This document shows, in pieces, positions 52,861 through 61,565 of a stretch of DNA of 64,000 nucleotides; position 1 is the stretch's first letter, and every line of letters starts with the position of its first letter. Location of the stretch: NCBI GenBank assembly GCA_039978895.1, contig JBDWAL010000055.1:186001-250000 (forward strand), given 5' to 3'. The position numbers were made by a program, and so were the translations under genes. The DNA comes from Aliishimia sp039978895. GTDB lineage: Bacteria; Pseudomonadota; Alphaproteobacteria; Rhodobacterales; Rhodobacteraceae. The notes beneath the pieces are model-generated. The model was given only the letters and a program-made list of their open reading frames with translations, was not told the origin of the DNA and did no database searches.

Positions 52861-53742
52861 TTATCCTTTTACAGCGCCTGCCATCAGGCCGCGTACAAAA
52901 TAGCGGCCCGAGACAACATAGACGATGAGTGTCGGCAGGGCCGCGAGGATCGCGCCTGCAAAATGTACGTTATATTCTTTGACCCCAGTGGAGGAATTCA
53001 CCAGATTGTTCAGCGCCACCGTCATGGGAATGGAATCGAAATCCGCAAAACTGACGCCAAACAGGAAGTCATTCCACACATTGGTGAATTGCCAGATGAT
53101 TGTGACAACTGCGATCGGGGCGGATGAGGGCAGCAAAATCCGCCAAAAGATTTGGAAGAAACCCGCGCCATCGATTTGGGCTGCACGGACCAATTCTGTT
53201 GGGAAAGCCGCATAGTAATTGCGAAAAAACAGGGTGGTAAAACCAAGCCCGTAAATCACGTGAACCAGCACCAGCCCGCCTGTTGTGCCCGCCAATCCCA
53301 TCAAGCCCAACATCCGCGCCATGGGGATTAGAACGATCTGAAAAGGGATGAAGCAGGACAAAAGCAACATTCCGAAGATGAAGTTTGAGCCGCGAAATTC
53401 CCATTTGGTCAGGACATAGCCGTTCAGCGCGCCCAAAGCCGTCGAGATCAAAACAGCGGGCACAACCATTTGGATTGAGTTGATGAAATAGGGTCGAAGC
53501 CCGGTTGGTTCGACACCGATTTGAGCTTGCGACCATGCTTGGCGCCACGGTTCGAGCGTATAAGCACGGGGCAGGTCCATCATGCCTCCGCCTGTTATTT
53601 CATCTAGCGGTTTCAAAGAGTTGGCGAGCATCACATAGAGTGGCGTTAGGTAGTAAATCACGAACACGACCAGCACAGCATAGATCATAATGCGGCCAAT
53701 ACGCGAACCTTGCACGGCGTTGTCTTGTGATGGGACGCTCAT
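52861..53742 (-). CDS. Carbohydrate ABC transporter permease (MalG type)
   Basis: A 293-residue permease with six helices. The N-terminal helix is IMIYAVLVVFVIYYLTPLYV and the coupling loop is ELVRAAQIDGAGFFQIFWRILLPSS, which contains the EAA-G pattern. The C-terminus YVVSGRYFVRGLMAGAVKG is typical of the MalG type. Its start overlaps the MalF-type gene stop by four bases. It forms the channel together with that partner. Confidence 0.93.
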   Translation of the reverse strand: MSVPSQDNAVQGSRIGRIMIYAVLVVFVIYYLTPLYVMLANSLKPLDEITGGGMMDLPRAYTLEPWRQAWSQAQIGVEPTGLRPYFINSIQMVVPAVLISTALGALNGYVLTKWEFRGSNFIFGMLLLSCFIPFQIVLIPMARMLGLMGLAGTTGGLVLVHVIYGLGFTTLFFRNYYAAFPTELVRAAQIDGAGFFQIFWRILLPSSAPIAVVTIIWQFTNVWNDFLFGVSFADFDSIPMTVALNNLVNSSTGVKEYNVHFAGAILAALPTLIVYVVSGRYFVRGLMAGAVKG

Positions 53743-54611
53743 TGCTTTTCTCCGCGCAATTCGGAGTACACATAAGGCACAATGATCGAAAAAATCATCA
53801 CCAACATGATCATCGCAGAGGCCGCCCCCACACCCATTTCGTTGCGGGTGAAGGTGTATGAATACATGAATGTTGCGGGCAATTCAGTGGCACGTCCCGG
53901 ACCACCACCCGTCAAAGCGATCACAAGGTCATAAGATTTGATCGCAAGGTGGGCGAGCACCACAAAGGCGCTTAAAAACACCGGCCGCATCATCGGGATG
54001 ATTATCCGAGAATAAATGCGCCAACCCGTTGCGCCATCAATCTGCGCGGCCTTGATGATTTCGTTGTCCACGCCGCGCAAACCCGCGAGGAACATGGCCA
54101 TCACAAAGCCGGAAGACTGCCAGACAGCGGCAATAACCACCGTGTAAATCGCCATATCTCGATCCTTGATCCAGCGAAATTCGAAACTCGCCCAGCCCCA
54201 TGCGTGCATCGTGGCTTCAAGGCCAATTCCGGGATCAAGAAACCACTTCCAAGCAGTGCCCGTGACAATGAAAGATAACGCCATCGGATAAAGATAAATC
54301 GGTCGGATCAGCCCTTCTGCGCGGATCTTTTGATCCAGCAGGATCGCAAGGAACAGCCCAAGGCAAGAGCAAATCACAATATAAAGCCCGCCAAACACCC
54401 ATAAATTGTTCAGGGCCGTTGCCCAATGGCGGCGGGAAAACAGGCGTTCGTAGTTCTCAAGGCCGACATAACCGTTGGACGGCAACATCTTGGAGTCGCT
54501 CACAGATAACCATCCCGAATAGGCAATAAAGCCATAAACAAAGATGACAATCAGCAGGAATGACGGGGCGAGAACCAATTTGGGCAACCACAATTGAGCG
54601 AAGTTTTTCAC
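53739..54611 (-). CDS. Carbohydrate ABC transporter permease (MalF type)
   Basis: A 290-residue permease with six helices. It begins WLPKLVLAPSFLLIVIFVYG, contains SFIVTGTAWKWFLDPGIGLEA, and has the coupling loop NEIIKAAQIDGATGWRIYSRIIIPMM. Residues resemble permeases of glucose/mannose-type CUT1 systems. It follows the binding-protein gene after a 76-base gap and overlaps the MalG-type gene. Confidence 0.93.
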   Translation of the reverse strand: MKNFAQLWLPKLVLAPSFLLIVIFVYGFIAYSGWLSVSDSKMLPSNGYVGLENYERLFSRRHWATALNNLWVFGGLYIVICSCLGLFLAILLDQKIRAEGLIRPIYLYPMALSFIVTGTAWKWFLDPGIGLEATMHAWGWASFEFRWIKDRDMAIYTVVIAAVWQSSGFVMAMFLAGLRGVDNEIIKAAQIDGATGWRIYSRIIIPMMRPVFLSAFVVLAHLAIKSYDLVIALTGGGPGRATELPATFMYSYTFTRNEMGVGAASAMIMLVMIFSIIVPYVYSELRGEKQ

Positions 54612-54687
54612 AGGCTGTCCAGTTGAATTCCGAGGGGTTTAAAGGATCGATGAGGGGCGTAGTCAGTCGCCCCTGATCCTATGTGTC

Positions 54688-55932
54688 TTACTGCGCGTCG
54701 AGAACCGCAGCTGCAAGTTCTTCTGCAGCCGTGGCCGCATCATACTCTCCGTTGAAATGCGCCGTCACAACATCATAAAGCGCGTTTTTCACGGAAGCCG
54801 GGGCCGCGTGACCATGCGCCATAGAGCCGAACAATTTGCCTGAGGCGTTCGCTTCAGCCAGATCGTCCATGCCTTTTTGACCGCAATACCCAAACGCGTC
54901 TTTCGCAACATCTGTGCGCGCTGGAACCGATCCTTTGACCACATTGAAAGCCGATTGGAACGACGGATCCATCACTGACGCTGCCATCGCTCTTTGCGCT
55001 TTGCCGTCACCATCTTGGCCAAACATCGCGAATTGGTCTGAGTTGAACGTGACGGAGCCTTGAGTGCCCGGGAAGCGAATGCAGACAAAGTCTTTTTCCG
55101 CAGTCAGGCCAGCTTTCAAGAATTCACCCTTTGCCCAATCGCCCATCATTTGCATTCCGGCTTCGCCATTGATCACCATCGCAGATGCAAGGTTCCAATC
55201 CCGGCCCGAGAAATTGTCATCAACCATGGAGCGCAAAGTCGCCATACGGTCAAAAACTTCGACCATTTGCGCACCGCCAAGGGCATCAGGGTCCATATCA
55301 ACCATTGAAGCTTGATAGAATTCAGCGCCCATGGACAGCACAACCGCATCAAAGATCGTCGCGTCTTGCCACGCTTGGCCACCATGACCCAGCGGTGTGA
55401 TGCCATTGTCTTTCATCTTGCCCATCACCGCGACCAGTTCGTCCCACGTGGTTGGTGCGGACATGCCTGTGGCGTCCAGAGCGGCCTTGTTGATCCAGAC
55501 CCAATTCGTGGAGTGGACATTCACAGGGGCCGCAACCCAATTGCCATCATGTTTGGAAAAGAACTGCAAAGCATCCGGCACAACATCGTCCCAGCCTTCT
55601 TTGGCAGCCACGTCGTTGAGGTTTGCCAAGGCGCCTTGGTTGGCCCAATCTTTGATGTCAAACCCAAGCATTTGCACGGCAGTTGGTGCGTTACCTGCGG
55701 TGACGCGCGCGCGCAATGCAGTCATCGCGGCCTCCCCGCCGCCGCCAGCGACCGGCATGTCCGCCCAATCGACACCTTTGCCATTGAGGTCGTCCTTAAG
55801 GACATTCAACGCAGCAGCTTCGCCGCCAGATGTCCACCAGTGCAGGACCTCGACATTTTCTGCGACAGCTGTTGTTCCGAACGCAGCCAAAGCGACGGCG
55901 CAGACGGTCATCTTCATAGTCTTACGAGCCAT
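54688..55932 (-). CDS. Sugar ABC transporter substrate-binding protein
   Basis: A 414-residue periplasmic protein with signal peptide TVCAVALAAFGTTAVA. The mature start ENVEVLHWWTSGGEAAALNV, LRARVTAGNAPTAVQMLGFD and VNVHSTNWVWINKAALDATG resemble glucose/mannose binding proteins of the GtsA class. The ATG at 55932, preceded by GGGAGGA eight bases upstream, is chosen over an earlier in-frame start. It is the first gene of the operon and likely the most expressed. A monosaccharide ligand is inferred from family resemblance only. Confidence 0.9.
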   Translation of the reverse strand: MARKTMKMTVCAVALAAFGTTAVAENVEVLHWWTSGGEAAALNVLKDDLNGKGVDWADMPVAGGGGEAAMTALRARVTAGNAPTAVQMLGFDIKDWANQGALANLNDVAAKEGWDDVVPDALQFFSKHDGNWVAAPVNVHSTNWVWINKAALDATGMSAPTTWDELVAVMGKMKDNGITPLGHGGQAWQDATIFDAVVLSMGAEFYQASMVDMDPDALGGAQMVEVFDRMATLRSMVDDNFSGRDWNLASAMVINGEAGMQMMGDWAKGEFLKAGLTAEKDFVCIRFPGTQGSVTFNSDQFAMFGQDGDGKAQRAMAASVMDPSFQSAFNVVKGSVPARTDVAKDAFGYCGQKGMDDLAEANASGKLFGSMAHGHAAPASVKNALYDVVTAHFNGEYDAATAAEELAAAVLDAQ

Positions 55933-56373
55933 TTTTATGTTCCTCCCATAAGTTAGCTGACGTGAAGTTATCGCTCTTGCGGATTTGGTCAATCGGATTC
56001 GACGGCAATGTGGCGCAACTTTGGATTGAAGAAGTTACTGAACACGACGCTTGGACAAAGAGGGTCAAAATCCGCCGACGGATCATTGTGATCAGGGCCG
56101 CAAACCAGACGGCAGAATGGAGTAACGCCAAATAGTATCGGCGCTTTTAGGGCGCGGTCGGTGGTGTTGCCGAGGGCGGGACACTACCACTTTCGGGATC
56201 AAACTGCGTCCCCTTAGAAGTCCACTTAGGGCGGATCACAGCGGAAAATTAATTTGGTCTGTCATTTTTACCCTCCCGTGTTTTTTTGTTTTGCGTCACG
56301 GTGGGCAGGACCTGTCGTTTGAGGCAGCACTGTTTAGATTTGCCGACACCCAACGGCGTTGAAGGAATGAGCC
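55933..56373. other. Intergenic region between sugar transporter and amidohydrolase genes
   Basis: About 440 bases between divergent genes. Upstream of the transporter it holds a good ribosome site and A+T-rich tracts; an imperfect inverted repeat CCCTTAG/CTTAGGG occurs near 56211-56231. No coding frame with a ribosome site was found. Promoters for both directions must lie here. Confidence 0.45.
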
Positions 56374-58002
56374 ATGAACCAAATCACTGTATTTTCGGCA
56401 AAAAACATACTCACGATGGATGCCGCCCGTCCAAATGCGACCCATGTCGCCGTCAAAGATGGGAAGATTTTGTCGGTGGGTGGTGCTGATTGCGCGGATC
56501 AATGGGGGGATGTGGTCCATGATGACAGCCTCAAGGATACAGTTTTAATGCCGGGCTTGGTCGAAGGCCACGCACATATGATGGCGGGCGCGATGTGGCG
56601 TTATGCTTATGCGGGCTATCATGATCGGATTGATCCGACTGGCAAAATTTGGACCGGCATGACCGACATTGATGCGGTCGTTACCGGGCTGAGCGAATAT
56701 GCGTCGAAGCTTGAACCCAATGAGCCGCTGGTCGGTTGGGGCTTTGATCCGATTTTCTTGCGAACCGAACGCTTGTCACGCAAGCATCTCGACGAGATCA
56801 GCCCCGAGCGCCCGATTGCGATCATCTTTTCGAATTTTCATCTGATGTGTGTGAACTCTAAAGCGCTCGAAATGGCCGGATATTCCCGAGAGAGCAACGG
56901 CGAAGGCATCATCATGGGACCGGACGGGGAACCCACCGGTGAATTGCAGGAAATGGCGGCCATGTTCCCGATTATGCGCCGATTGGGGATCGATTTTCGG
57001 GGATTAAGTCAGACCCCAGACAGCATTCGCAGCTATGGCGATGTGTGCAAACGTGCGGGTGTGACGACCGTAACTGACCTTTATTCGTCAATGGAAGAAG
57101 AAGACCTTGCGACAATGCTGGCTGTCACCGGCGAAGGCGACTTTCCGCTGCGTATCGTACCAGCACTTGGCACCGCGGGCGCCAACCCAGCTGAGATGGC
57201 TCAATTTGCGCGACACTTACGCAAAAGCAGCACAGACAAGCTGCGCCTTGGCGCGGTCAAACTGATGACTGACGGGTCGATCCAAGGGTGGACCGCGCGC
57301 GTGCGCTGGCCGGGATATGTCGGCGGGCAGGCCAATGGTCTTTGGAACACTGCGCCAGATCAAATCTATGAACTGTGTGAAGAAATGCAAAAGCAGGGCG
57401 TGCAGATGCACATCCATGTTAACGGTGACGAGGCGGCGGCCGTATCATTGGATGCAATGGAACAGGCTGCACGCACGCATCCGTGGCCGGGCGCGCGACA
57501 TGTGTTGCAACACTGCCAAATGATGGATCGCGGGTTATATGAACGCGCCGCAGAATTAGGGGCGTGCACGAACATTTTCTCGAACCACATATGGTTTTTT
57601 GGGGATCAACACGCCGAACTGACCCTTGGCGCGGATCGTGCCGCTCGAATGAATGCTGCGCGTACTGCATTGGATACAGGCGTAAAAATCGCGATCCATT
57701 CGGATGCGCCTGTGACCTCAATGGGGCCGCTCTTTACCGCGTGGTGCGCCGTTAACCGTCAAACAATGTCAGGTGAAACGCTTGGCCCGGAAGAATGCAT
57801 CACAGTGCAGGAAGCGTTACATACGATCACAATGGGTGCTGCCTATACCTTGAAGTTGGACACTGAAATCGGGTCCATCGAACCGGGAAAAATCGCAGAT
57901 TTCGCGGTGCTCGGTCAGGACCCCACGGCTGTTGACCCCATGGCGTTGAAGGATGTGCCGATCTTGGGCACAGTCGCGGGCGGGAAGGTTCATTTGCTGT
58001 GA
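56374..58002 (+). CDS. Amidohydrolase, YtcJ-like
   Basis: A 542-residue metal-dependent amidohydrolase-family protein. The metal motif is LMPGLVEGHAHMMAG (H66, H68). Later metal or catalytic stretches are MQMHIHVNGDEAAAVSLDAM, LQHCQMMD and IHSDAPVTSMGPL. The end EIGSIEPGKIADFAVLGQDP is common to the superfamily. It would hydrolyse an amide or related bond; the substrate is not known. The CobW-type gene starts inside its stop codon (GTGA overlap), so the two proteins are made together. Confidence 0.88.
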   Translation: MNQITVFSAKNILTMDAARPNATHVAVKDGKILSVGGADCADQWGDVVHDDSLKDTVLMPGLVEGHAHMMAGAMWRYAYAGYHDRIDPTGKIWTGMTDIDAVVTGLSEYASKLEPNEPLVGWGFDPIFLRTERLSRKHLDEISPERPIAIIFSNFHLMCVNSKALEMAGYSRESNGEGIIMGPDGEPTGELQEMAAMFPIMRRLGIDFRGLSQTPDSIRSYGDVCKRAGVTTVTDLYSSMEEEDLATMLAVTGEGDFPLRIVPALGTAGANPAEMAQFARHLRKSSTDKLRLGAVKLMTDGSIQGWTARVRWPGYVGGQANGLWNTAPDQIYELCEEMQKQGVQMHIHVNGDEAAAVSLDAMEQAARTHPWPGARHVLQHCQMMDRGLYERAAELGACTNIFSNHIWFFGDQHAELTLGADRAARMNAARTALDTGVKIAIHSDAPVTSMGPLFTAWCAVNRQTMSGETLGPEECITVQEALHTITMGAAYTLKLDTEIGSIEPGKIADFAVLGQDPTAVDPMALKDVPILGTVAGGKVHLL

Positions 58003-58859
58003 AACGATTGCCGCTCACGGTCATCGGGGGATACCTCGGGGCTGGGAAAACAACTTTAATCAATCGGTTGCTGACAGAAGATCATGGCAAGCGTTTGATG
58101 GTCATGGTGAATGATTTTGGCGCGGTGAACATTGATGCGTCACTGATCAAGGCCAAAGGCGTGGACACAATTGAGCTGACCAACGGGTGCGTTTGTTGCA
58201 CGATGGGGGCGGATTTGTTTATGGCGGTGGGCGATGTGCTAGATCGGCCCAAATGGCCGGATCATTTGATCATTGAGGCCAGCGGCATTGGCGACCCCGC
58301 GCGCATTGCAAACGTGTCGCGCAACGAGCCAGAGCTAAGTTACGCGGGGATCGTCACCGTGGTGGACGGTGAGAACTTTGAAGATCTGTTGGGAGACGTT
58401 CAAATCGCGCCGCAATTGGCAAGTCAGGTGGCTGTAGCAGACTTGGTTGTGGTGTCCAAAGTGGCGCAAATTCGAACGTCATTGCGTCATAGACTAGAAG
58501 CAACAGGAGCTGCGCGGATGATGACGGCAGAGGCCGAATTCAGTCAGTTGTTGTGGGACATTCAAGGCGAAGTGCCAGATCGCAGTCATGCGCACGCTCA
58601 TTTTGCACAATGGTCAGAAGAGGTTCCGGGATTTTTCTCGCGAGATCAAATTACGGCGTTGCTAAAATCACGCCCCTCGGGGCTTTACCGGGTGAAGGGC
58701 TTTGTGCGTCTTCTTGAGGGCATGGCAGAAGTGCAAGTCGTCGGGAAATCTGTCGAAATCACTCTTTGCAAATACGAAGGAACCGCCGTGTTGGTCGGGA
58801 TCGGCCCTCAGGCGCAGTTTGATATGCAAGCCATCAAAACGTGGTGGGAAGGGGCTTAA
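57999..58859 (+). CDS. CobW/COG0523-type GTPase, putative metallochaperone
   Basis: A 286-residue G3E GTPase. Walker A is GYLGAGKTTL (11-20), the metal-binding CxCC motif is ELTNGCVCCTMGADLF (C64, C66, C67), and the base-recognition region is VVVSKVAQI. The C-terminal CobW domain ends with VLVGIGPQAQFD. COG0523 proteins deliver zinc or other metals to client enzymes. The GTG start overlaps the amidohydrolase stop, which makes that metalloenzyme the obvious candidate client. Its end overlaps the convergent MBL gene by 26 bases. Confidence 0.88.
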   Translation: MKRLPLTVIGGYLGAGKTTLINRLLTEDHGKRLMVMVNDFGAVNIDASLIKAKGVDTIELTNGCVCCTMGADLFMAVGDVLDRPKWPDHLIIEASGIGDPARIANVSRNEPELSYAGIVTVVDGENFEDLLGDVQIAPQLASQVAVADLVVVSKVAQIRTSLRHRLEATGAARMMTAEAEFSQLLWDIQGEVPDRSHAHAHFAQWSEEVPGFFSRDQITALLKSRPSGLYRVKGFVRLLEGMAEVQVVGKSVEITLCKYEGTAVLVGIGPQAQFDMQAIKTWWEGA

Positions 58860-59646
58860 TCGGCCCTTTGTCCAAACGCCAAATGAAATCCTGTGGACCG
58901 CTCAAGCCGTAATGCGATTGTACCAGTGGATCGTGACCGGGGATAATGTGGCCTATGTTTCCCTTCCCAAGCGTCAACAGTTGCTTAAATCCCGAAAGCA
59001 TGTCCTCGAGGTCGACAACGATTGGGAATGCCTTGCTCGACACGTAGTTTTCCCAATAATGCGATGCGTCCGACGCGAGGATTAAAGGGCCGAGATCGGT
59101 GTCGACTTCGACGATTTGCAAGCCACGAGAATGACCTCCCAGGCGATGCACGCGCACGCCGGGTGCGACTTGTCCTGACCCTGAATGAAAGACGACGCGT
59201 CCTGCATAAACATGGCGAACCATTTCGCAAACATGGTCCACTGTGAAAGGCATTTGTAACGTGTCATGGCACATGCAAGGGCCAGTCGCATAAGCCATTT
59301 CACTTTCTTGCAAGTGGAATGTCGCATTGGGATAACGGTCCAATCCGCCCGCATGATCGTAGTGAAGGTGGGTGATTATGACAGTGTTGATATTTTCCGC
59401 ACTGACGCCAAGGGGCGCAATTGCCAGTGCCGGGTCGCGCAAAATCGGGCGATTACGGCGGTTTGCTTCGGACTGATCATACCCGGTGTCAACAAGAATG
59501 GTCTGATCACGATTTTGTAAAACCCAAACAAAATAATCCATGCCGTGTGCGGCGGCGGGGTGGTCATCAAACAGAAAGCTGTCTGAACGTGTGCGTTCAT
59601 TTCTCTCAGCGTATTTGATCGCGTGGACTTGCCAATGTTCGGACAT
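58834..59646 (-). CDS. MBL-fold metallo-hydrolase, N-acyl homoserine lactonase-like family
   Basis: A 270-residue metallo-beta-lactamase-fold hydrolase. The motif THLHYDHAGGLD (H93, H95, D97, H98) binds two metals, and further ligands are in GGHSRGLQIVEV, LASDASHYWEN and IIPGHDPLV. The overall pattern resembles AHL lactonases of the AttM/AiiB type, but many homologues act on other lactones or esters. AGGAGAG precedes the ATG. It is divergent from a GntR regulator, across a palindromic operator, and may act in the same catabolic route. Confidence 0.87.
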   Translation of the reverse strand: MSEHWQVHAIKYAERNERTRSDSFLFDDHPAAAHGMDYFVWVLQNRDQTILVDTGYDQSEANRRNRPILRDPALAIAPLGVSAENINTVIITHLHYDHAGGLDRYPNATFHLQESEMAYATGPCMCHDTLQMPFTVDHVCEMVRHVYAGRVVFHSGSGQVAPGVRVHRLGGHSRGLQIVEVDTDLGPLILASDASHYWENYVSSKAFPIVVDLEDMLSGFKQLLTLGKGNIGHIIPGHDPLVQSHYGLSGPQDFIWRLDKGPIKPLPTTF

Positions 59647-59712
59647 GGGATGCTCTCCTGTTATGGGATCAGGTTAGGCCGCGTTTGGGTCTGTCACCAA
59701 TGGAAACAATGC

Positions 59713-59726
59713 ATACATTAATGTAT
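59713..59726. promoter_or_regulatory. Palindromic operator, probable GntR-family site
   Basis: The perfect palindrome ATACATTAATGTAT lies between the divergent MBL and GntR genes. Its form (AT-rich, TAC/GTA half-sites) fits operators of FCD-type GntR regulators, which are usually autoregulatory. Confidence 0.65.
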
Positions 59727-59779
59727 TTGACAATGTGCGCCACCGCAGTCACACAAGGCCAACAATCAAAGAGAACATT

Positions 59780-60451
59780 GTGAAACAAGCTGCGAAATCA
59801 AAACTTGTCGGCGGAGCTTATGAACGGCTCAAACACGATATTCGTATGAATTTGATGCCCCCAGGATTTCAAGCGACCGAACCTGAAATTGCTTTGCGGT
59901 TAGGGATGTCCAGGACACCTGTGCGCGAAGCGTTGATCCGGCTGGAAGCCGAAGGGCTGATAGAGATGATTCCGCGACGCGGTGTGCGGGTCGTGCCAAT
60001 CCGGGCCGAGGACATGCAAGAAATCTATGAGATGCTGACAGCGCTCGAACCTGAAGCCGCGGCGCAGATCGCCCGGCGCGGAGCGAGTGAAGCGGAACTT
60101 GCCCCCCTCGAAGACGCGACACGAGCGATGGAAGGTGCTTTGGCAGATGGTGATCTGGATGGCTGGGCACAAGCCGATGACACATTCCATACGGAATTGC
60201 TTGCCCTGCATGGGAACCGTCGCATGATGACATGTGTGCAAGCTTTGTTCGATCAAGCCCATCGTGCACGGATCGTCACACTACGGATGCGTGCATTGCC
60301 ACTGCGTTCGACACAAGAACACCGGATGATCCTAGAGCGGATTCGCGCTGGGGACGGTGAAGGAACATATGCGGCGTTTCGCGCTCATAGGGCACGCGCA
60401 GCGGAAGAATTGCTCGGATTATTACAAGATTACAGGTTGCCGGGGTTATGA
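59780..60451 (+). CDS. GntR-family regulator with FCD domain
   Basis: A 223-residue transcription factor. The winged helix shows TEPEIALRLGMSRTPVREALIRLEAEGLIEMIPRRGVRV (motifs MSRTPVREAL and RRGVRV), and the C-terminal FCD ligand domain has EIYEMLTALEPEAAA, DDTFHTELLALHGN and STQEHRMILERIRAGD, carrying the metal-binding histidines. The GTG at 59780, with AAAGAGA upstream, is preferred over a GTG at 59735 that lacks a ribosome site. It should control the dehydrogenase operon just downstream and the divergent MBL gene through the palindrome upstream. The effector is probably a carboxylate, as for most FCD proteins. Confidence 0.9.
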   Translation: MKQAAKSKLVGGAYERLKHDIRMNLMPPGFQATEPEIALRLGMSRTPVREALIRLEAEGLIEMIPRRGVRVVPIRAEDMQEIYEMLTALEPEAAAQIARRGASEAELAPLEDATRAMEGALADGDLDGWAQADDTFHTELLALHGNRRMMTCVQALFDQAHRARIVTLRMRALPLRSTQEHRMILERIRAGDGEGTYAAFRAHRARAAEELLGLLQDYRLPGL

Positions 60452-60455
60452 ACAG

Positions 60456-61565
60456 ATGAACGAGACCATCCCAATTGCGGTCATTGCGGGCGATGGAATA
60501 GGTCCCGACGTCACAAATGCAGCCTTAGCAGTTGCCGATGAAGTCTGTGTTCGTGCGGGTGCGCCAAAGCTGGAACGGGCCGAAATCCAAGCGGGGGCAG
60601 GTTACTTCCGCGAGACGGGGCAAGACATCGTGCAAGGCGGAGAGGTCGCTGCGGGGCGCGCCGCTGCAATCTTTCTCGGGGCGATAGGATTGCCCTCTGT
60701 GCGCCATATCGACGGAACAGAAATTTCGCCGCATTTGCGATTGCGTGAAATGTATCAACTTTATGCCGGGGTTCGCCCAGTCAAAGCCTATCCCAACGCG
60801 CCGCAACGCCTTGCTGATCCGCGCGCGGCCGGATTGGACATGGTGATTTTACGCGAGTCCACAGAAGGGTTGTTTTACTCTGCAGCTGTCCATGGACGCA
60901 GCGAAATCATTGGGGACACTGAAGTGCGCGACACCATGCGCATCACGCGTCACACCACCGAAAAGCTGCATCATTTCGGGTTTAAGCTGGCGCAGCGGCG
61001 CAAAGAACGGCGTGGAACGTCCGGCCTTTTGACCTGTGTCGATAAGGCAAATGTCTTTGCGTCGATGGCGTTCTTTCGGCGCATCTTTGACGAGGTGAAG
61101 CGCGATTACGCAGATGCCGATGTCGGGTATAACTATGTGGACGCCATGGCGCTTGATCTGGTGCGTCAACCTTGGGCGTTCGATGTTATGGTGATGGAAA
61201 ACATGTTCGGCGATATTCTGTCTGACCTTGCGGGTGGCCTTGTTGGGGGGATGGGGATGGCCTCATGTGCGGAAATCGGGGATGATGTTGGACTGTTCCA
61301 ACCTGCTCATGGAAGTGCGCCAGACATCATGGGGCAAGACAAAGCCAACCCCTTGGCGGCAATCCTTAGTGCCGGATTGATGCTCGATTATTTGGCGGAC
61401 AACACGGGCCACCCCGAATTTGCAACGGCCGCCGAAGCGATCGATAGCGCTGTCGAGGCCGGTTTCGCTGCAAACGAGCTGCGTCCGATGGAATTTGGCG
61501 GCGATATGGGAACTATAGCTGTCACCCGTGCAGTCCTTGCGCATTTGCCCAAAGGGGCCACGTGA
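60456..61565 (+). CDS. Isocitrate/isopropylmalate dehydrogenase family protein
   Basis: A 369-residue beta-decarboxylating dehydrogenase. Signatures are IAVIAGDGIGPDVTN, LREMYQLYAGVRPVKAYPN, ILRESTEGLFYSA and the NAD/metal motif VMENMFGDILSDLAGGLVGGMG, followed by PAHGSAPDIMGQDKANP. The ATG at 60456 follows the GntR stop by four bases. Context is catabolic (regulator, Gfo/Idh/MocA, ABM), so tartrate, malate or another 3-hydroxy acid is likelier than leucine biosynthesis. The exact substrate is unknown. Confidence 0.88.
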   Translation: MNETIPIAVIAGDGIGPDVTNAALAVADEVCVRAGAPKLERAEIQAGAGYFRETGQDIVQGGEVAAGRAAAIFLGAIGLPSVRHIDGTEISPHLRLREMYQLYAGVRPVKAYPNAPQRLADPRAAGLDMVILRESTEGLFYSAAVHGRSEIIGDTEVRDTMRITRHTTEKLHHFGFKLAQRRKERRGTSGLLTCVDKANVFASMAFFRRIFDEVKRDYADADVGYNYVDAMALDLVRQPWAFDVMVMENMFGDILSDLAGGLVGGMGMASCAEIGDDVGLFQPAHGSAPDIMGQDKANPLAAILSAGLMLDYLADNTGHPEFATAAEAIDSAVEAGFAANELRPMEFGGDMGTIAVTRAVLAHLPKGAT

